A stretch of 64,000 nt of DNA from the NCBI RefSeq assembly GCF_900188355.1, contig NZ_FZNX01000001.1, positions 333,671 to 397,670 on the forward strand, given 5' to 3'. This DNA is from Lutibacter flavus (lineage in GTDB: Bacteria; Bacteroidota; Bacteroidia; Flavobacteriales; Flavobacteriaceae). Below, in pieces: positions 25,804 through 34,739 of this stretch (its first letter is position 1; every line of letters begins with the position of its first letter). Under the pieces are notes generated by a model, which did not search any database, was not told where the DNA came from, and was given only the letters and a program-made list of their open reading frames with translations. The position numbers and the translations under genes are program-made.

Positions 25804-26505
25804 TTATTGCCTAATTTCAATTATAAAAAATGCAAATTGCAAACCGTCATAAATGGCGTGCGAAACAATTAAAGGCAGTATTCTACGGTATTTGTAAAAG
25901 TAGAAACTTATTACTACGCTTTTTAAACCTATAGAAATTATGCCTGCAGTACCTTGATATAAATGTACAGCACCAATTAAAGCTGATGCTATAAAGATTG
26001 CCATTATATGCCAGTCTTTATCTTTATTTATATTCCATAAGGTTTTAAGTAAAAAAGCTCTTGATAATTCTTCAAACAAGGCAATACCAATCCATAAAAC
26101 CGGACCAAACCAAATAACCATTAGCATAGGGCTATTTGCCAGATCTCCCATAACATTTATAAGTTCTGTATTTGGCGGATTGTTATTAGGAATCCATTGA
26201 TACAGCGTTGCACGTTCTATAAAGAACATTATAAAATAAATAATGGCTAAACCAATACCAACTAAAATATCCCAGTACCAAGTTCCTTTGCCACTATTAA
26301 ACGTTGTTTTAAACGTATCTTTTATAAGGTATTTGTTTAATAAAAGAATTAATATAATTGTTCCACCTCCAAAAAGAAGTGGATAAACTGTCATATCTGT
26401 AGTTGAAAAACTCTGTGTTTGCGTAAGCCTGTACCATATCATGATTATATTGATCGGTAAAATTGCAATACAAATCGCAAGAATATTTTTAGCTATTTTA
26501 TTCAT
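25804..26505 (-). CDS. CPBP family intramembrane glutamic protease
   Basis: A 233-residue polytopic membrane protein with the CPBP (CAAX protease and bacteriocin-processing) motifs: EELSR in ALFEELSRAFLLKTLW (motif 1 with catalytic Glu pair), the His in IGAVHLYQG (motif 2) and HAIYDGL near the C-terminus (motif 3). About seven hydrophobic helices are visible. Substrate unknown. Its promoter region is duplicated upstream of the DUF1572 gene, so the two genes respond together although each has its own promoter. Confidence 0.9.
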   Translation of the reverse strand: MNKIAKNILAICIAILPINIIMIWYRLTQTQSFSTTDMTVYPLLFGGGTIILILLLNKYLIKDTFKTTFNSGKGTWYWDILVGIGLAIIYFIMFFIERATLYQWIPNNNPPNTELINVMGDLANSPMLMVIWFGPVLWIGIALFEELSRAFLLKTLWNINKDKDWHIMAIFIASALIGAVHLYQGTAGIISIGLKSVVISFYFYKYRRILPLIVSHAIYDGLQFAFFIIEIRQ

Positions 26506-26633
26506 TTGTTAAATTATATAATTCTAATTTATTACGAGTTTCTCCTTTACAAATAATCTGTCTTTATTAATTCGATAACCTAATTATATCCCAATTAAGA
26601 TCACATTTATTCCATTATAAATACACTCGAAAA

Positions 26634-26720
26634 AAAGGAAAATTTGCAATTTTTTTAGTCTGTATACTCAAATATAAACAACATAAGATGCTGATAGTAT
26701 GATTTTTATCAGGGGTAAAA
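26634..26720 (-). promoter_or_regulatory. Crp/Fnr-like promoter with conserved leader, copy B
   Basis: TGATTTTTATCA (26700-26711), close to the classical FNR consensus core, is followed on the minus strand after 23 bases by TATATTTG (26669-26676). The arrangement and leader match copy A nearly base for base. The 26506-26824 gap otherwise holds only the terminator at 26768. Confidence 0.72.
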
Positions 26721-26767
26721 AATAAGAGCTAAAAAAGCGCACTTTTAATAGGTTTTACTCAAATAAA

Positions 26768-26803
26768 AAAGCCTAAACTGTAATTTAATGCAGTTTAGGC
26801 TTT
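26768..26803 (-). terminator. Terminator of the J-domain/KTSC gene
   Basis: Perfect 13-bp arms (AAAGCCTAAACTG and complement) around a 10-base loop; on the minus strand a T-tract follows. It lies 22 bases after the 26825 stop. Confidence 0.88.
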
Positions 26804-26824
26804 GTAAATTTTAGGCTTAAGTTA

Positions 26825-27262
26825 TTAAGCCGCTTTCTTCGACTTTCTGTAAAGGAAAGAATTGTATAATTTTCTTTTGGCAAAATTAGATCGCTGACCG
26901 CTATTCACAAATTTGGTAAAAAGATTTTTGTTCACTCCAAAATATTCGTAAGTAGTTCCACAAACAAATGTAATTTCTAAGAGCATACTTTTATGTTTAA
27001 AGTCTTCAATTTTTGATTCAGAAGTTATTTTTGAGTATTCTTCTAAATTGGCTTCTTTAGTTTCTGGAGCGATACTCACTAAAAAATGATAGCCATCAAT
27101 AATTTTTGTACTAATAATTCCAGCTTCATTCTTTTTTTCTTCGTCCTGAAATTTATCTGGATGCCATTCTTTTACCAATCCTCTGTATGTATTTTTAAGT
27201 TCTTTCAGATTAATGGCTCCTTCTACCTTAAATATTTTTTTGTATTCATTGATACGCTTCAT
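26825..27262 (-). CDS. J-domain protein with C-terminal KTSC domain
   Basis: A 145-residue two-domain protein. Residues 7-66 form a J-domain with HPD at 34-36 (KEWHPDKFQDE), and the C-terminal about 60 residues form a KTSC domain (TTYEYFGVNKNLFTKFVNSG, then FAKRKLYNSFLYR). J-domains recruit DnaK; the KTSC domain is associated with RNA- or nucleic-acid-related proteins but has no firm function. A clear -7 box, TACATTTG on the minus strand at 27285-27292, lies 23 bases before the ATG. Single-gene unit with its own terminator. Confidence 0.88.
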   Translation of the reverse strand: MKRINEYKKIFKVEGAINLKELKNTYRGLVKEWHPDKFQDEEKKNEAGIISTKIIDGYHFLVSIAPETKEANLEEYSKITSESKIEDFKHKSMLLEITFVCGTTYEYFGVNKNLFTKFVNSGQRSNFAKRKLYNSFLYRKSKKAA

Positions 27263-27284
27263 ATGTAATGTTTCAAATTTTTTG

Positions 27285-27292
27285 CAAATGTA
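27285..27292 (-). promoter_or_regulatory. -7 box of the J-domain/KTSC gene
   Basis: TACATTTG on the minus strand matches TAnnTTTG exactly; the predicted start of transcription is about 20 bases before the ATG at 27262. No clear -33 element is seen. Confidence 0.5.
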
Positions 27293-27408
27293 TTCATATT
27301 ATTTTAATAAAGCCTATCATTTTTTTAAATGGAAGAATAGAAGATATTTCCCTGTAAAACAGGATTGTTGTCCTATGTAATGAATAATAATTTTAAAAGG
27401 AATGGCTA

Positions 27409-27558
27409 ATGATTTATCAGTTTGAATGGGAAAACTGGTTTAAGGATGTAGTAAAAAAAGAAATTGGTATTAATTATAAAGAAATTTGGCTACCTTTTAA
27501 ATGGTTTTTTATTTTAATGCCAATAAGAAATAACCATTTTTTAAATATTGCGAAGTGA
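27409..27558 (+). CDS. Possible small protein, 49 residues
   Basis: An open frame with ATG at 27409, preceded 6 bases upstream by AAAGGA, encodes a 49-residue protein rich in Trp, Phe, Lys and Glu (opening MIYQFEWENWFKDVVKKEIG). Codon choices look like those of real genes here. It occupies the only long gap (27263-27567) in this area and runs toward the DUF2268 gene on the other strand. I know no homologue; it could also be a decayed fragment. Confidence 0.3.
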   Translation: MIYQFEWENWFKDVVKKEIGINYKEIWLPFKWFFILMPIRNNHFLNIAK

Positions 27559-27567
27559 TTGTTATTT

Positions 27568-28491
27568 TTAATAGCTGCTTAATTCCAGCATTGTTCTTGC
27601 TTCCATATCAATAATATCTAGGTCAGTAAATGTTGGATTGTTTTCTTTAAATTTTTTTAAGATACTATAACCTATTGCATATCCGCTTCCAAATGGAATC
27701 TCTTTGTTACCATACATAACTTTTAAAATTATTTCAGACCCTCTTTTATCTAAATCGGGTTCAATTAAATTCCACACAAAATGCTCTTTTTCTTCTGAAA
27801 TATAGGTTGTAGAGTGAACTTCAATAGCATTGTTAATACTTTTAGCAAAGGCATCAGCTTTACCTTCAAAAATCAAATATTCCAATAAAGAAAAGTTAGC
27901 ATCAATCCAGTTTCTATACATCCAGGCACTATGATGATATTCATAAGCAATTGTAAATGATAAATATTCTTTCCAGTTATCAGCTGTTTGATCAATAGCA
28001 ATTATAATTTTACCACTTCCAAGTGCTACACCATAGCCAGGTAATTTATACTTGTTAAGCCTTTTTTTTAAAGCTGGACTAATTGGTAATAAAATAATTT
28101 TTGTATCTGGACCCTTTATTAAATCTGTTATGGAGTTTAATTCCTTTTCAATAATTTCAATCGCAACTTTTGTATTGAATTTTTTTAGTTGCTCTTTTAG
28201 AAAATCGGAAGGTTCATATGGTATTTTTATAGAATTAATCATAAATGCAGCTTCAGCATTCTCTAATATTTCATTTTCAATTGGATTAAAAAGTAACTTT
28301 TTAGATGCTCTGTTGTAATCGCTGAATTGTTGTTGCTCAATTAAATAATTTTCAAATAAGTTTTTTGTAGTTAATATTTCAAATTTCTGGCCTTTTATAT
28401 CAAAATTAGTTCTTTCAAAATCTGGAACAACGGTCTGTTGACATCCATTAAACAGAAATAATGCAAACAATAAAAAACCAATTCTAATCAT
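27568..28491 (-). CDS. DUF2268-type predicted zinc protease, lipoprotein, altered HExxH
   Basis: A 307-residue lipoprotein (signal ending LFALFLFNGCQQ) with the DUF2268 C-terminal domain. In this family a HEYHH motif binds zinc; here it reads SFTIAYEYHHSAW, with Tyr (codon TAT) where the first His (CAT) is expected. The downstream LEYLIFEGKADAFA block with the third ligand Glu is intact. Either the protein is not a protease or another residue replaces the ligand. It begins 5 bases after the stop of the BglX-like gene and is in the same transcript. Confidence 0.82.
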   Translation of the reverse strand: MIRIGFLLFALFLFNGCQQTVVPDFERTNFDIKGQKFEILTTKNLFENYLIEQQQFSDYNRASKKLLFNPIENEILENAEAAFMINSIKIPYEPSDFLKEQLKKFNTKVAIEIIEKELNSITDLIKGPDTKIILLPISPALKKRLNKYKLPGYGVALGSGKIIIAIDQTADNWKEYLSFTIAYEYHHSAWMYRNWIDANFSLLEYLIFEGKADAFAKSINNAIEVHSTTYISEEKEHFVWNLIEPDLDKRGSEIILKVMYGNKEIPFGSGYAIGYSILKKFKENNPTFTDLDIIDMEARTMLELSSY

Positions 28492-28496
28492 AGTTA

Positions 28497-30755
28497 TTAG
28501 TTTTTAGTGGTTATTAAAAATGAAGTTTTTAAACCTTGCGCCGAATTTGGACCAATAAAAACATTAAAATCACCAGGTTCTACTTTATTTTCTAATTTGT
28601 GATTCACAAATTTCAAATCTTCTGGAGAAATAGTAAAAGTTACTTCCTGTTGTGCTCCTTTTTTAAGGTGTACAGCTTTAAAACCTTTTAATTCTTTTAT
28701 AGGCCTTGTTATACTTCCTACAATATCCTGAACATACAATTGAACAATTTCGTTTCCATCTCGATCTCCCGTATTCGTTAATAAAACTTTCACTTGCAAC
28801 GCTTCATTTAAACCAATGGTATCCTTAGAAATTTGAATATTTTCATAACTAAAAGTTGTGTAACCCAAACCATATCCAAACGGAAAATGAGGTGTAAAAC
28901 CAGCATCTAAATAATGAGAAGCGTTTCCTAAAGAACTTTGCCAGGCACCAATTGGAATGGAATCTAAATGAACAAAGGTTGAATTATTGGCTGGTCTTCC
29001 AGTATTTTTATGATTATAAAACAGCGGATATTGTCCGGCAGTTTTTGGCCAGGTAATAGGAAGTCTTCCTTTTGGTTCGGTATCTCCAAAAATAATATCG
29101 TGCAAAGCAGGTCCGCCCATAGTTCCAGGATGCCAAGCCATTAAAACAGCATCAACATCATCTATAATATTAGTAATTGTAATTGGTCTCCCAGCCATAA
29201 TTACCAAAATAATTGGCTTTCCTGTTTTGGCAAGTTCTTTTATCAATTGTTCTTGTGCACCCGGTAAATCAATTGTTGCTCTACTATGCGCTTCACCAGA
29301 AAGAATGGCTTCTTCTCCACCAATAAAAACAATTACATCTGATGCTTTTGCTTTGCTTACTGCCTCTGTAAAACCTTTGGTAGATTTATCTCTACTATAT
29401 GCTGTCCCTAAAGCGTAATTAACATTTATATTATTTTTTATAAATGTTTTTAAAGGTGTTTTTGTTTGTGTTTTGTCTCCATCAAAAGTCCAGGTTCCTA
29501 ATTGCTCGTGAGGAGCATCTGCTAACGGACCAATTAATGCTATTTTAGTTGTTTTATTAAGTGGTAATATTTGATTGTTTTTTAATAACACGGTACTTTT
29601 TATAGCAGCTATTTTTGCTTCTTCTAAATGAGAATCACTATAAAAATCGACATTATTATCTGTTGAAATATATGGGTTTTTAAATAAATTCAATCTGAAT
29701 TTTATTCTTAAAATATCTTTCACATACATATCTAATTGAGCTTCGGATACCTTTCCTTCTTCAATCAATTCTTTTAAATGATTTTCGTAAGATTGGCTGG
29801 TCATTTCCATATCCATCCCGCTATTTGCAGCAAGTTCTGCAGCGTGTTTTTCATCCTTTGCATAACCGTGTGTAATCATTTCTGTAACTGAATTCCAGTC
29901 ACTTACTACAAAGCCATCAAATTTTAATTCGTCTCTTAAAACTTGTTTCAATAAAAACTCATTACCGGATGCCGGAATCCCGTTTAATTCATTAAAAGAA
30001 GTCATTAAAGTTGCCGCACCAGCATTTATTGCTGTTTCAAAAGGAGGTAGGTAAACGTTTCTTAATAAGGATTCAGGAATTTCTGCAGTATTGTAATCTC
30101 TTCCGCCAATTGCTGCGCCATAACCAATAAAATGCTTTATGCAAGCAGCCATACTTGTTGGGTCACTTAAACTATCACCCTGAAAACCTTCTACATAGGC
30201 TTTTCCTAAAACAGATGCTAGGTAAGGATCTTCACCAGGAGATTCTGCAATTCGTCCCCATCTTCCATCTCTGGCAATATCCAGCATAGGAGCAAAGGTC
30301 CATCGGATGCCTACAGAAGAAGCTTCTATAGCGGCAATTCTTGAAGAAGATTTTGTAACTTCAGCATCCCAGGAAGCTGCCATTCCCAATGGAATTGGAA
30401 AAATAGTTTTAAATCCGTGAATTATATCTCTTGCAAAAATTAAAGGAATTCCATTTGGACTTTCTTCAACCGCAATTTTTTGTAATTCCGTTACATAATC
30501 GGTGTTCATTACATTTAAAAAGGCACCTATTTTGCCTTCTCTTACAGCATCTTTTAATGCTTGTGGAAGCTCACCTTTAACTCTGCTTGAAGTACCTCTT
30601 AAACTGGTTTGTCCAATTTTTTCTTCAAGGGTCATTTTTGCAACAAGCTCATTAATGGATGCTTCGTACTGTCTGGTTGAGGGAGTAGTGTCTGTTTGTT
30701 TTTGCTGACAACTGGTTAGGAAGATTATAGTAAAAATTAATATAAGTTTTTTCAT
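28497..30755 (-). CDS. bglX: GH3 family beta-glucosidase, BglX type, lipoprotein
   Basis: A 752-residue periplasmic beta-glucosidase. A lipoprotein signal (LILIFTIIFLTSCQQ) is followed by the GH3 barrel (VAKMTLEEKIGQTSLRG; RDIIHGFKTIFPIPLGMAAS; RWGRIAESPGEDPYLAS), with nucleophile Asp in KFDGFVVSDWNSVTEMI. The second domain (IVFIGGEEAILSGEAHSRAT) and C-terminal FnIII-like domain (VKVLLTNTGDRDGNEIVQLY) complete the usual architecture. The layout and motifs are those of E. coli BglX. It is upstream of the DUF2268 gene. The remnant and esterase genes lie further upstream. Confidence 0.94.
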   Translation of the reverse strand: MKKLILIFTIIFLTSCQQKQTDTTPSTRQYEASINELVAKMTLEEKIGQTSLRGTSSRVKGELPQALKDAVREGKIGAFLNVMNTDYVTELQKIAVEESPNGIPLIFARDIIHGFKTIFPIPLGMAASWDAEVTKSSSRIAAIEASSVGIRWTFAPMLDIARDGRWGRIAESPGEDPYLASVLGKAYVEGFQGDSLSDPTSMAACIKHFIGYGAAIGGRDYNTAEIPESLLRNVYLPPFETAINAGAATLMTSFNELNGIPASGNEFLLKQVLRDELKFDGFVVSDWNSVTEMITHGYAKDEKHAAELAANSGMDMEMTSQSYENHLKELIEEGKVSEAQLDMYVKDILRIKFRLNLFKNPYISTDNNVDFYSDSHLEEAKIAAIKSTVLLKNNQILPLNKTTKIALIGPLADAPHEQLGTWTFDGDKTQTKTPLKTFIKNNINVNYALGTAYSRDKSTKGFTEAVSKAKASDVIVFIGGEEAILSGEAHSRATIDLPGAQEQLIKELAKTGKPIILVIMAGRPITITNIIDDVDAVLMAWHPGTMGGPALHDIIFGDTEPKGRLPITWPKTAGQYPLFYNHKNTGRPANNSTFVHLDSIPIGAWQSSLGNASHYLDAGFTPHFPFGYGLGYTTFSYENIQISKDTIGLNEALQVKVLLTNTGDRDGNEIVQLYVQDIVGSITRPIKELKGFKAVHLKKGAQQEVTFTISPEDLKFVNHKLENKVEPGDFNVFIGPNSAQGLKTSFLITTKN

Positions 30756-30855
30756 AAGTGGTTAACTCAGAGTCTTTTTAGTTGGTTATTATTTAGTTAA
30801 TTTATAAATTAAGTTTTTATTTTTTTAAAATTACATCAATAATTTTGTTTTTTAT

Positions 30856-31107
30856 TTATACTATCATCACATAATTTCTAATTCTCGGAATTACACAACT
30901 AACGGCATCGTGAGCTAAAGGGAATTTTAGTGCCAATTGAGGCATTGTTAAGTTACTATCCTTTAGTTCCTCTTTAATTTTATCTACACGGGCAACTGCT
31001 CGTTCTATTCGATCTCCTGAAAAATAATTACTTCTAAAATCGACTTCAGTAAATTTGCTATTAGCATTGTATTTTCCGGTAAGCACACCTTCATCAAATG
31101 CTACCAC
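30856..31107 (-). pseudogene. Aldo/keto reductase remnant
   Basis: An 83-codon frame corresponds to an internal part of an aldo/keto reductase: VAFDEGVLTGKYNANSKF, RIERAVARVDKIKEELKD and LALKFPLAHDAVSCVIPRIR match the C-terminal third of the family, but the barrel's first two thirds and the catalytic Tyr/Lys region are absent, and the end after IRN is also lost. It abuts the gene at 31094, whose stop codon lies in this remnant. It marks an old deletion junction. Confidence 0.75.
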
Positions 31108-31870
31108 AATATGGAATTAATTTATTAATGGTATAATTATATCTAGAATTGCAATCATGTATTTCGCCTTCAAACCTAATTTTTTTTGAAACGCCCAAGC
31201 TAAATATTCCTTTGCCTTTTGCCATTCTTTCAAGTTTTTTTAAGGCCTTTTTTGAGAGCTTTTTATAAATGGGTTCTAAAATAATACACTGTTCTTTTTT
31301 TGCTTGTTTTTGATCCCAAGTATCAGCAATTGAACCTTTCAATATTTCTTTAGAAAAATAGAGTTCTTTTAGTTTAGGAAATGAAAATTCAAATACTTCT
31401 TTAGATCCTTCATCGGTAAATTTTATAACCTCCTTGTTTCTAATAATAAAAATACGAATAAAATCTTTTTCAATGATGGAAAATCGTGTTGCTATTGTTG
31501 AGGCTGCATGAATCCAATTTACTTCGTGCCCTTTTAAACTAATTTCTTGTTGAGTAAAAAGATAAAAATCACGAATTTGATCTATGGTTTTGTATTTTTT
31601 GAATTCGTTATTAATTAAATTAAATACGTTAGCATTTTTCCAAATTATTGTTTGTTTTTTTCTATCTTTTTTTAGCCAACACCCATCCTTAAGAACAGTA
31701 TTTCCAGTTTCATTTTGATAGGCTTTTAAATTTTTCCATTCCTGTGAAAAACAAGATGTTATGCTTAATAAAATTAGTATAATTATACTTTTATTTAGGA
31801 TAGTTTTTAAGTTGAAATTAGATGTGTTAAAAACTATGTTATTCAGATTTAAATATTTTTTCAAAAGCAT
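31094..31870 (-). CDS. Hypothetical exported protein, 3' end fused to remnant DNA
   Basis: A 258-residue protein with a hydrophobic export signal after a long N-terminal extension (NKSIIILILLSITSCFSQEW, lipoprotein-like). The mature part contains GNTVLKDGCWLKKDRKKQTI and IDQIRDFYLFTQQEISLKGH, but I do not recognise the family. The last few codons and the TGA stop fall in aldo/keto reductase-derived DNA (31094-31107), so the native C-terminus may have been replaced. The ATG at 31870 overlaps the end of the upstream esterase gene by 32 bases. Function unknown. Confidence 0.6.
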   Translation of the reverse strand: MLLKKYLNLNNIVFNTSNFNLKTILNKSIIILILLSITSCFSQEWKNLKAYQNETGNTVLKDGCWLKKDRKKQTIIWKNANVFNLINNEFKKYKTIDQIRDFYLFTQQEISLKGHEVNWIHAASTIATRFSIIEKDFIRIFIIRNKEVIKFTDEGSKEVFEFSFPKLKELYFSKEILKGSIADTWDQKQAKKEQCIILEPIYKKLSKKALKKLERMAKGKGIFSLGVSKKIRFEGEIHDCNSRYNYTINKLIPYCGSI

Positions 31871-32669
31871 TGTAAACAGCTAAATGTAGTGTGTCTCCGT
31901 GATCTAGTCTTTCTAAAAATTCAAAGTACAAATTTGTATTTTCAGTATTTAGGGTATTTAATTTTTCATACAACTCATTAGCTACCCTTTGCATAACTTC
32001 TCCCTCTTTACCAACAGCTATATAAATGGATTTATTCGACATATAATCGATTGGTTTGAAATTAAGCAGAGATTCATCATCCCACCACAGGCTAGGGCTT
32101 ACAATTATATAATTATTAAATAAATCAGGCTTTTTGAATAAAATTTCAGTTGCTAAAAGCCCTCCAAGAGACTGACCAATAATTGTTTTTGTAGTCTTTG
32201 TATGGTAGTTTGTTTCAATAAATGGTTGTAATTCTTTTTCTAAAAAATTAATAAATGTTTCAGAGCTTCCGGTAGTTGGGAAATCTATTTTATCTCTTTC
32301 ATTATTGGTTGGAAACGTAAAATTTTTCCTTCTATCAATGTTAGAAATTCCAACAACTATAGACTCTGGAAGTATATTTATCCAAGGATAAGAACCAAAT
32401 TGAACCAAACCTGAGATATGAATAAAATCTTCATCTGCTGAACCATCCAACAAATAAATAACCGGGTATTTTTTTATGGAATCTTTAGAATAGCCAAAAG
32501 GTAAATAAATATTTAAAACCCGTTGTTCGTTTAGTATTTTCGAATGTATTTCAACAGTTTCTCCAATTGAAAATGGTTTGCTATTATTTGTTTTACTTTC
32601 TGCTGGAATTTGGGCAATTATAGTAGTCCCAAAAATTAAAAAGATGATTACTAATTTGATGTCTTTCAT
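31839..32669 (-). CDS. Alpha/beta-hydrolase esterase, secreted (Fes/IroE-like)
   Basis: A 276-residue esterase of the D-type. A signal peptide (LVIIFLIFGTTIIAQ) precedes LNIYLPFGYSKDSIKKYPVI and YLLDGSADEDF. The nucleophile elbow is TIIGQSLGGLLATE, and the acid/base residues are likely in the following PSLWWDDESLL and the final LERLDHGDTLH. It is probably periplasmic, acting on acyl esters such as siderophore or polysaccharide esters; the true substrate is not known. The ATG at 32669 is chosen because it opens the signal peptide. It follows the second esterase by 28 bases. Confidence 0.85.
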   Translation of the reverse strand: MKDIKLVIIFLIFGTTIIAQIPAESKTNNSKPFSIGETVEIHSKILNEQRVLNIYLPFGYSKDSIKKYPVIYLLDGSADEDFIHISGLVQFGSYPWINILPESIVVGISNIDRRKNFTFPTNNERDKIDFPTTGSSETFINFLEKELQPFIETNYHTKTTKTIIGQSLGGLLATEILFKKPDLFNNYIIVSPSLWWDDESLLNFKPIDYMSNKSIYIAVGKEGEVMQRVANELYEKLNTLNTENTNLYFEFLERLDHGDTLHLAVYNAFEKIFKSE

Positions 32670-32697
32670 AAGATAAAAAAGCAATTTTTAACTAGAT

Positions 32698-33561
32698 TTA
32701 ATATTGGTGAAAAGCATCAGAAACAAATTCTAAAACAACAGGAAGTGAAGCTCTCCAATAAGTCCAGCTATGAATCCCATCTCTAACTCTATATTCATGT
32801 GGTATTTCTTTCTTTTTCATTGCGATATGTACCAAACTATTCCCTTCATATAAAAAATCATCGTCACCACAATCTATAAACCATCTAACACTTTTATATT
32901 TATCCGCAGAATTATTATTTATTAAAGAAACAGCATTGTGGTTATTAAAATATTCTTGAATAACAGTTTCGCTCAAAGAAGGATCATTTTTCAAGAAGCG
33001 TTCTTTAAAATTATCAATTGAAAGTTCTCCAACGTAAGCACTTAAAGGACAAGCAGAAGAAAACATTTCCGGATGGTGAAGCGCATACATAAAACTTCCG
33101 CCGCCGCCCATAGAAAGACCTGCAATAGCTCTAAAACGCTTTTCACTTTTAATACGATAGGTTTTCTCAACATATGGAATTAATTCTTCAAAAAAGAAAT
33201 CTTCGTATCTCCAATCGCCTTTAATGTTATTAAAATAACCACGTTGTCCAGTATTTGCATCTGGCATCACAATAATCATTGGAGTAGCAGTTCCATCTTT
33301 AATAGCATTGTCTGTAATACGAAGCACTTCACCAAATTGTACCCAACCAGTATGATCATCACCAGCTCCGTGTAAAAGATATAAGACAGGGTAACTTCTT
33401 TGAGAAGTTTCGTAATCAGGTGGTAAATAAACAGCAAATTTCCTTTCAGATTTTAAAATAGTACTTTTTACGGTTAAATTATCAAACACTTTACCATTTT
33501 GGGCAAAAGATACTGATGAAATTATTAGCATTAAATTTAATAAGATGGTTAGTTTTTTCAT
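32698..33561 (-). CDS. Esterase, XynZ/esterase D type, secreted
   Basis: A 287-residue alpha/beta-hydrolase with a signal peptide (LTILLNLMLIISSVSFAQ), the opening FAVYLPPDYETSQRSYPVLY, oxyanion YLLHGAGDDHTGW, and nucleophile GLSMGGGGSFMYAL. The catalytic His is in RVRDGIHSWTYWR. Relatives are feruloyl and acetyl-xylan esterases (family CE1) attached to glycan degradation, which fits the two GH3 enzymes nearby. It is the first gene of a probable operon leading to the second esterase and the DUF5597-unrelated hypothetical gene. Confidence 0.88.
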   Translation of the reverse strand: MKKLTILLNLMLIISSVSFAQNGKVFDNLTVKSTILKSERKFAVYLPPDYETSQRSYPVLYLLHGAGDDHTGWVQFGEVLRITDNAIKDGTATPMIIVMPDANTGQRGYFNNIKGDWRYEDFFFEELIPYVEKTYRIKSEKRFRAIAGLSMGGGGSFMYALHHPEMFSSACPLSAYVGELSIDNFKERFLKNDPSLSETVIQEYFNNHNAVSLINNNSADKYKSVRWFIDCGDDDFLYEGNSLVHIAMKKKEIPHEYRVRDGIHSWTYWRASLPVVLEFVSDAFHQY

Positions 33562-33731
33562 GTGTTTATATAATTTGTTTTTAAACGGTCACCTGCTGTT
33601 CGCTATTTGTCATTTTATTAAGTGATAAACTTTTTAGCAAGCTCGTTTCATAATGATAAAATTGTAATTAAAATTTGCAGCATTAAAAGTACTCTTTTTA
33701 AGTAATTTTATTATGAAATAAAAAAACAAAA

Positions 33732-34565
33732 TTATGTTGTTTCTATTGGGTTGTTTTTTGTTGAAGCCCATTCTGTCCAGGAACCATCATAAACAGCTTT
33801 TTCATTTTTTATAACTTCTTCAGCCGCCAAATGTAAAATGCAAGCCGTTATTCCCGATCCGCAACTAAAAATTAGAGGATTATTGTCAAGTTCAATTTCA
33901 CTAAATAATTGTACTAATTTTTCTTTTGATTTTAGCTTTCCGTTATTTAATACTTTGGTATAAGGTAAATTAATAGTATTTGGAATATGGCCACTTTTTA
34001 ATGTTGGCCTAGGATCGGGTGCTGTTCCATTAAATCTACCCTCGGAACGAGCATCAATTACTATAGCTGATTTTGTTTTTAGATTGGTTTTAATGTCTTC
34101 CATATTTTTTACCAATATTGGTTTAAAAGTAGCTTCAAAATCTCCAACAGGGTACTTTTTATTTTGAATTTTTTCTGTTTCAAATCCATTTTTCACCCAT
34201 TCTGGAAGTCCGCCATTTAAAACAGCAATGTTTTTATGCCCCATTATTTTAAACATCCACCAAACTCTTGGACTTGTGTAAATTCCTAAATTATCATAAA
34301 CTACTATTTTACTGGATTTGTTTATTCCTAATTTTCTTACTTCAGTTTCAAAACCTTCTGGATTTGGAAGCATATTTGGCATTTCTGTATCTTTTTTGCT
34401 AAAATTATTTTTTAAATCAAAAAAACGTGCATTTGGTATTTGCCAACCATCAAATTCAGTTTTTATTCCTTGTTTATTTTCAGTTTGACTAGCATCAAGA
34501 ATTATTAAATTTGGGTCATTTAAATTTTTATAAAGCCATTTGACAGATACAATTGTTTTTTTCAA
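33732..34565 (-). CDS. sseA: 3-mercaptopyruvate sulfurtransferase
   Basis: A 277-residue two-domain rhodanese protein. The N-terminal domain has DASQTENKQGIKTEFDGWQI and the C-terminal domain IDARSEGRFNGTAPDPRPTL with the active-site loop FSCGSGITACILHL. The CGSG(I/V)TA loop is the signature of 3-mercaptopyruvate, as opposed to thiosulfate (CRKGVTA), sulfurtransferases. It moves sulfur to thiols or cyanide in the cytoplasm. It stands alone. Confidence 0.9.
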   Translation of the reverse strand: MKKTIVSVKWLYKNLNDPNLIILDASQTENKQGIKTEFDGWQIPNARFFDLKNNFSKKDTEMPNMLPNPEGFETEVRKLGINKSSKIVVYDNLGIYTSPRVWWMFKIMGHKNIAVLNGGLPEWVKNGFETEKIQNKKYPVGDFEATFKPILVKNMEDIKTNLKTKSAIVIDARSEGRFNGTAPDPRPTLKSGHIPNTINLPYTKVLNNGKLKSKEKLVQLFSEIELDNNPLIFSCGSGITACILHLAAEEVIKNEKAVYDGSWTEWASTKNNPIETT

Positions 34566-34739
34566 AATATTTAAGTGTTATGTTCTTTAATGTAAATATA
34601 CTATGATTTTTCAATTTTATCTAAAACAAAACAATGAAGTAACTTAGTATTATTCTAAACTAAGTAAGTACAGATATTACTTGAATAAAATGTTTATTTT
34701 TATACATATTTTATAATTCACTAACTTAATAATTATACA

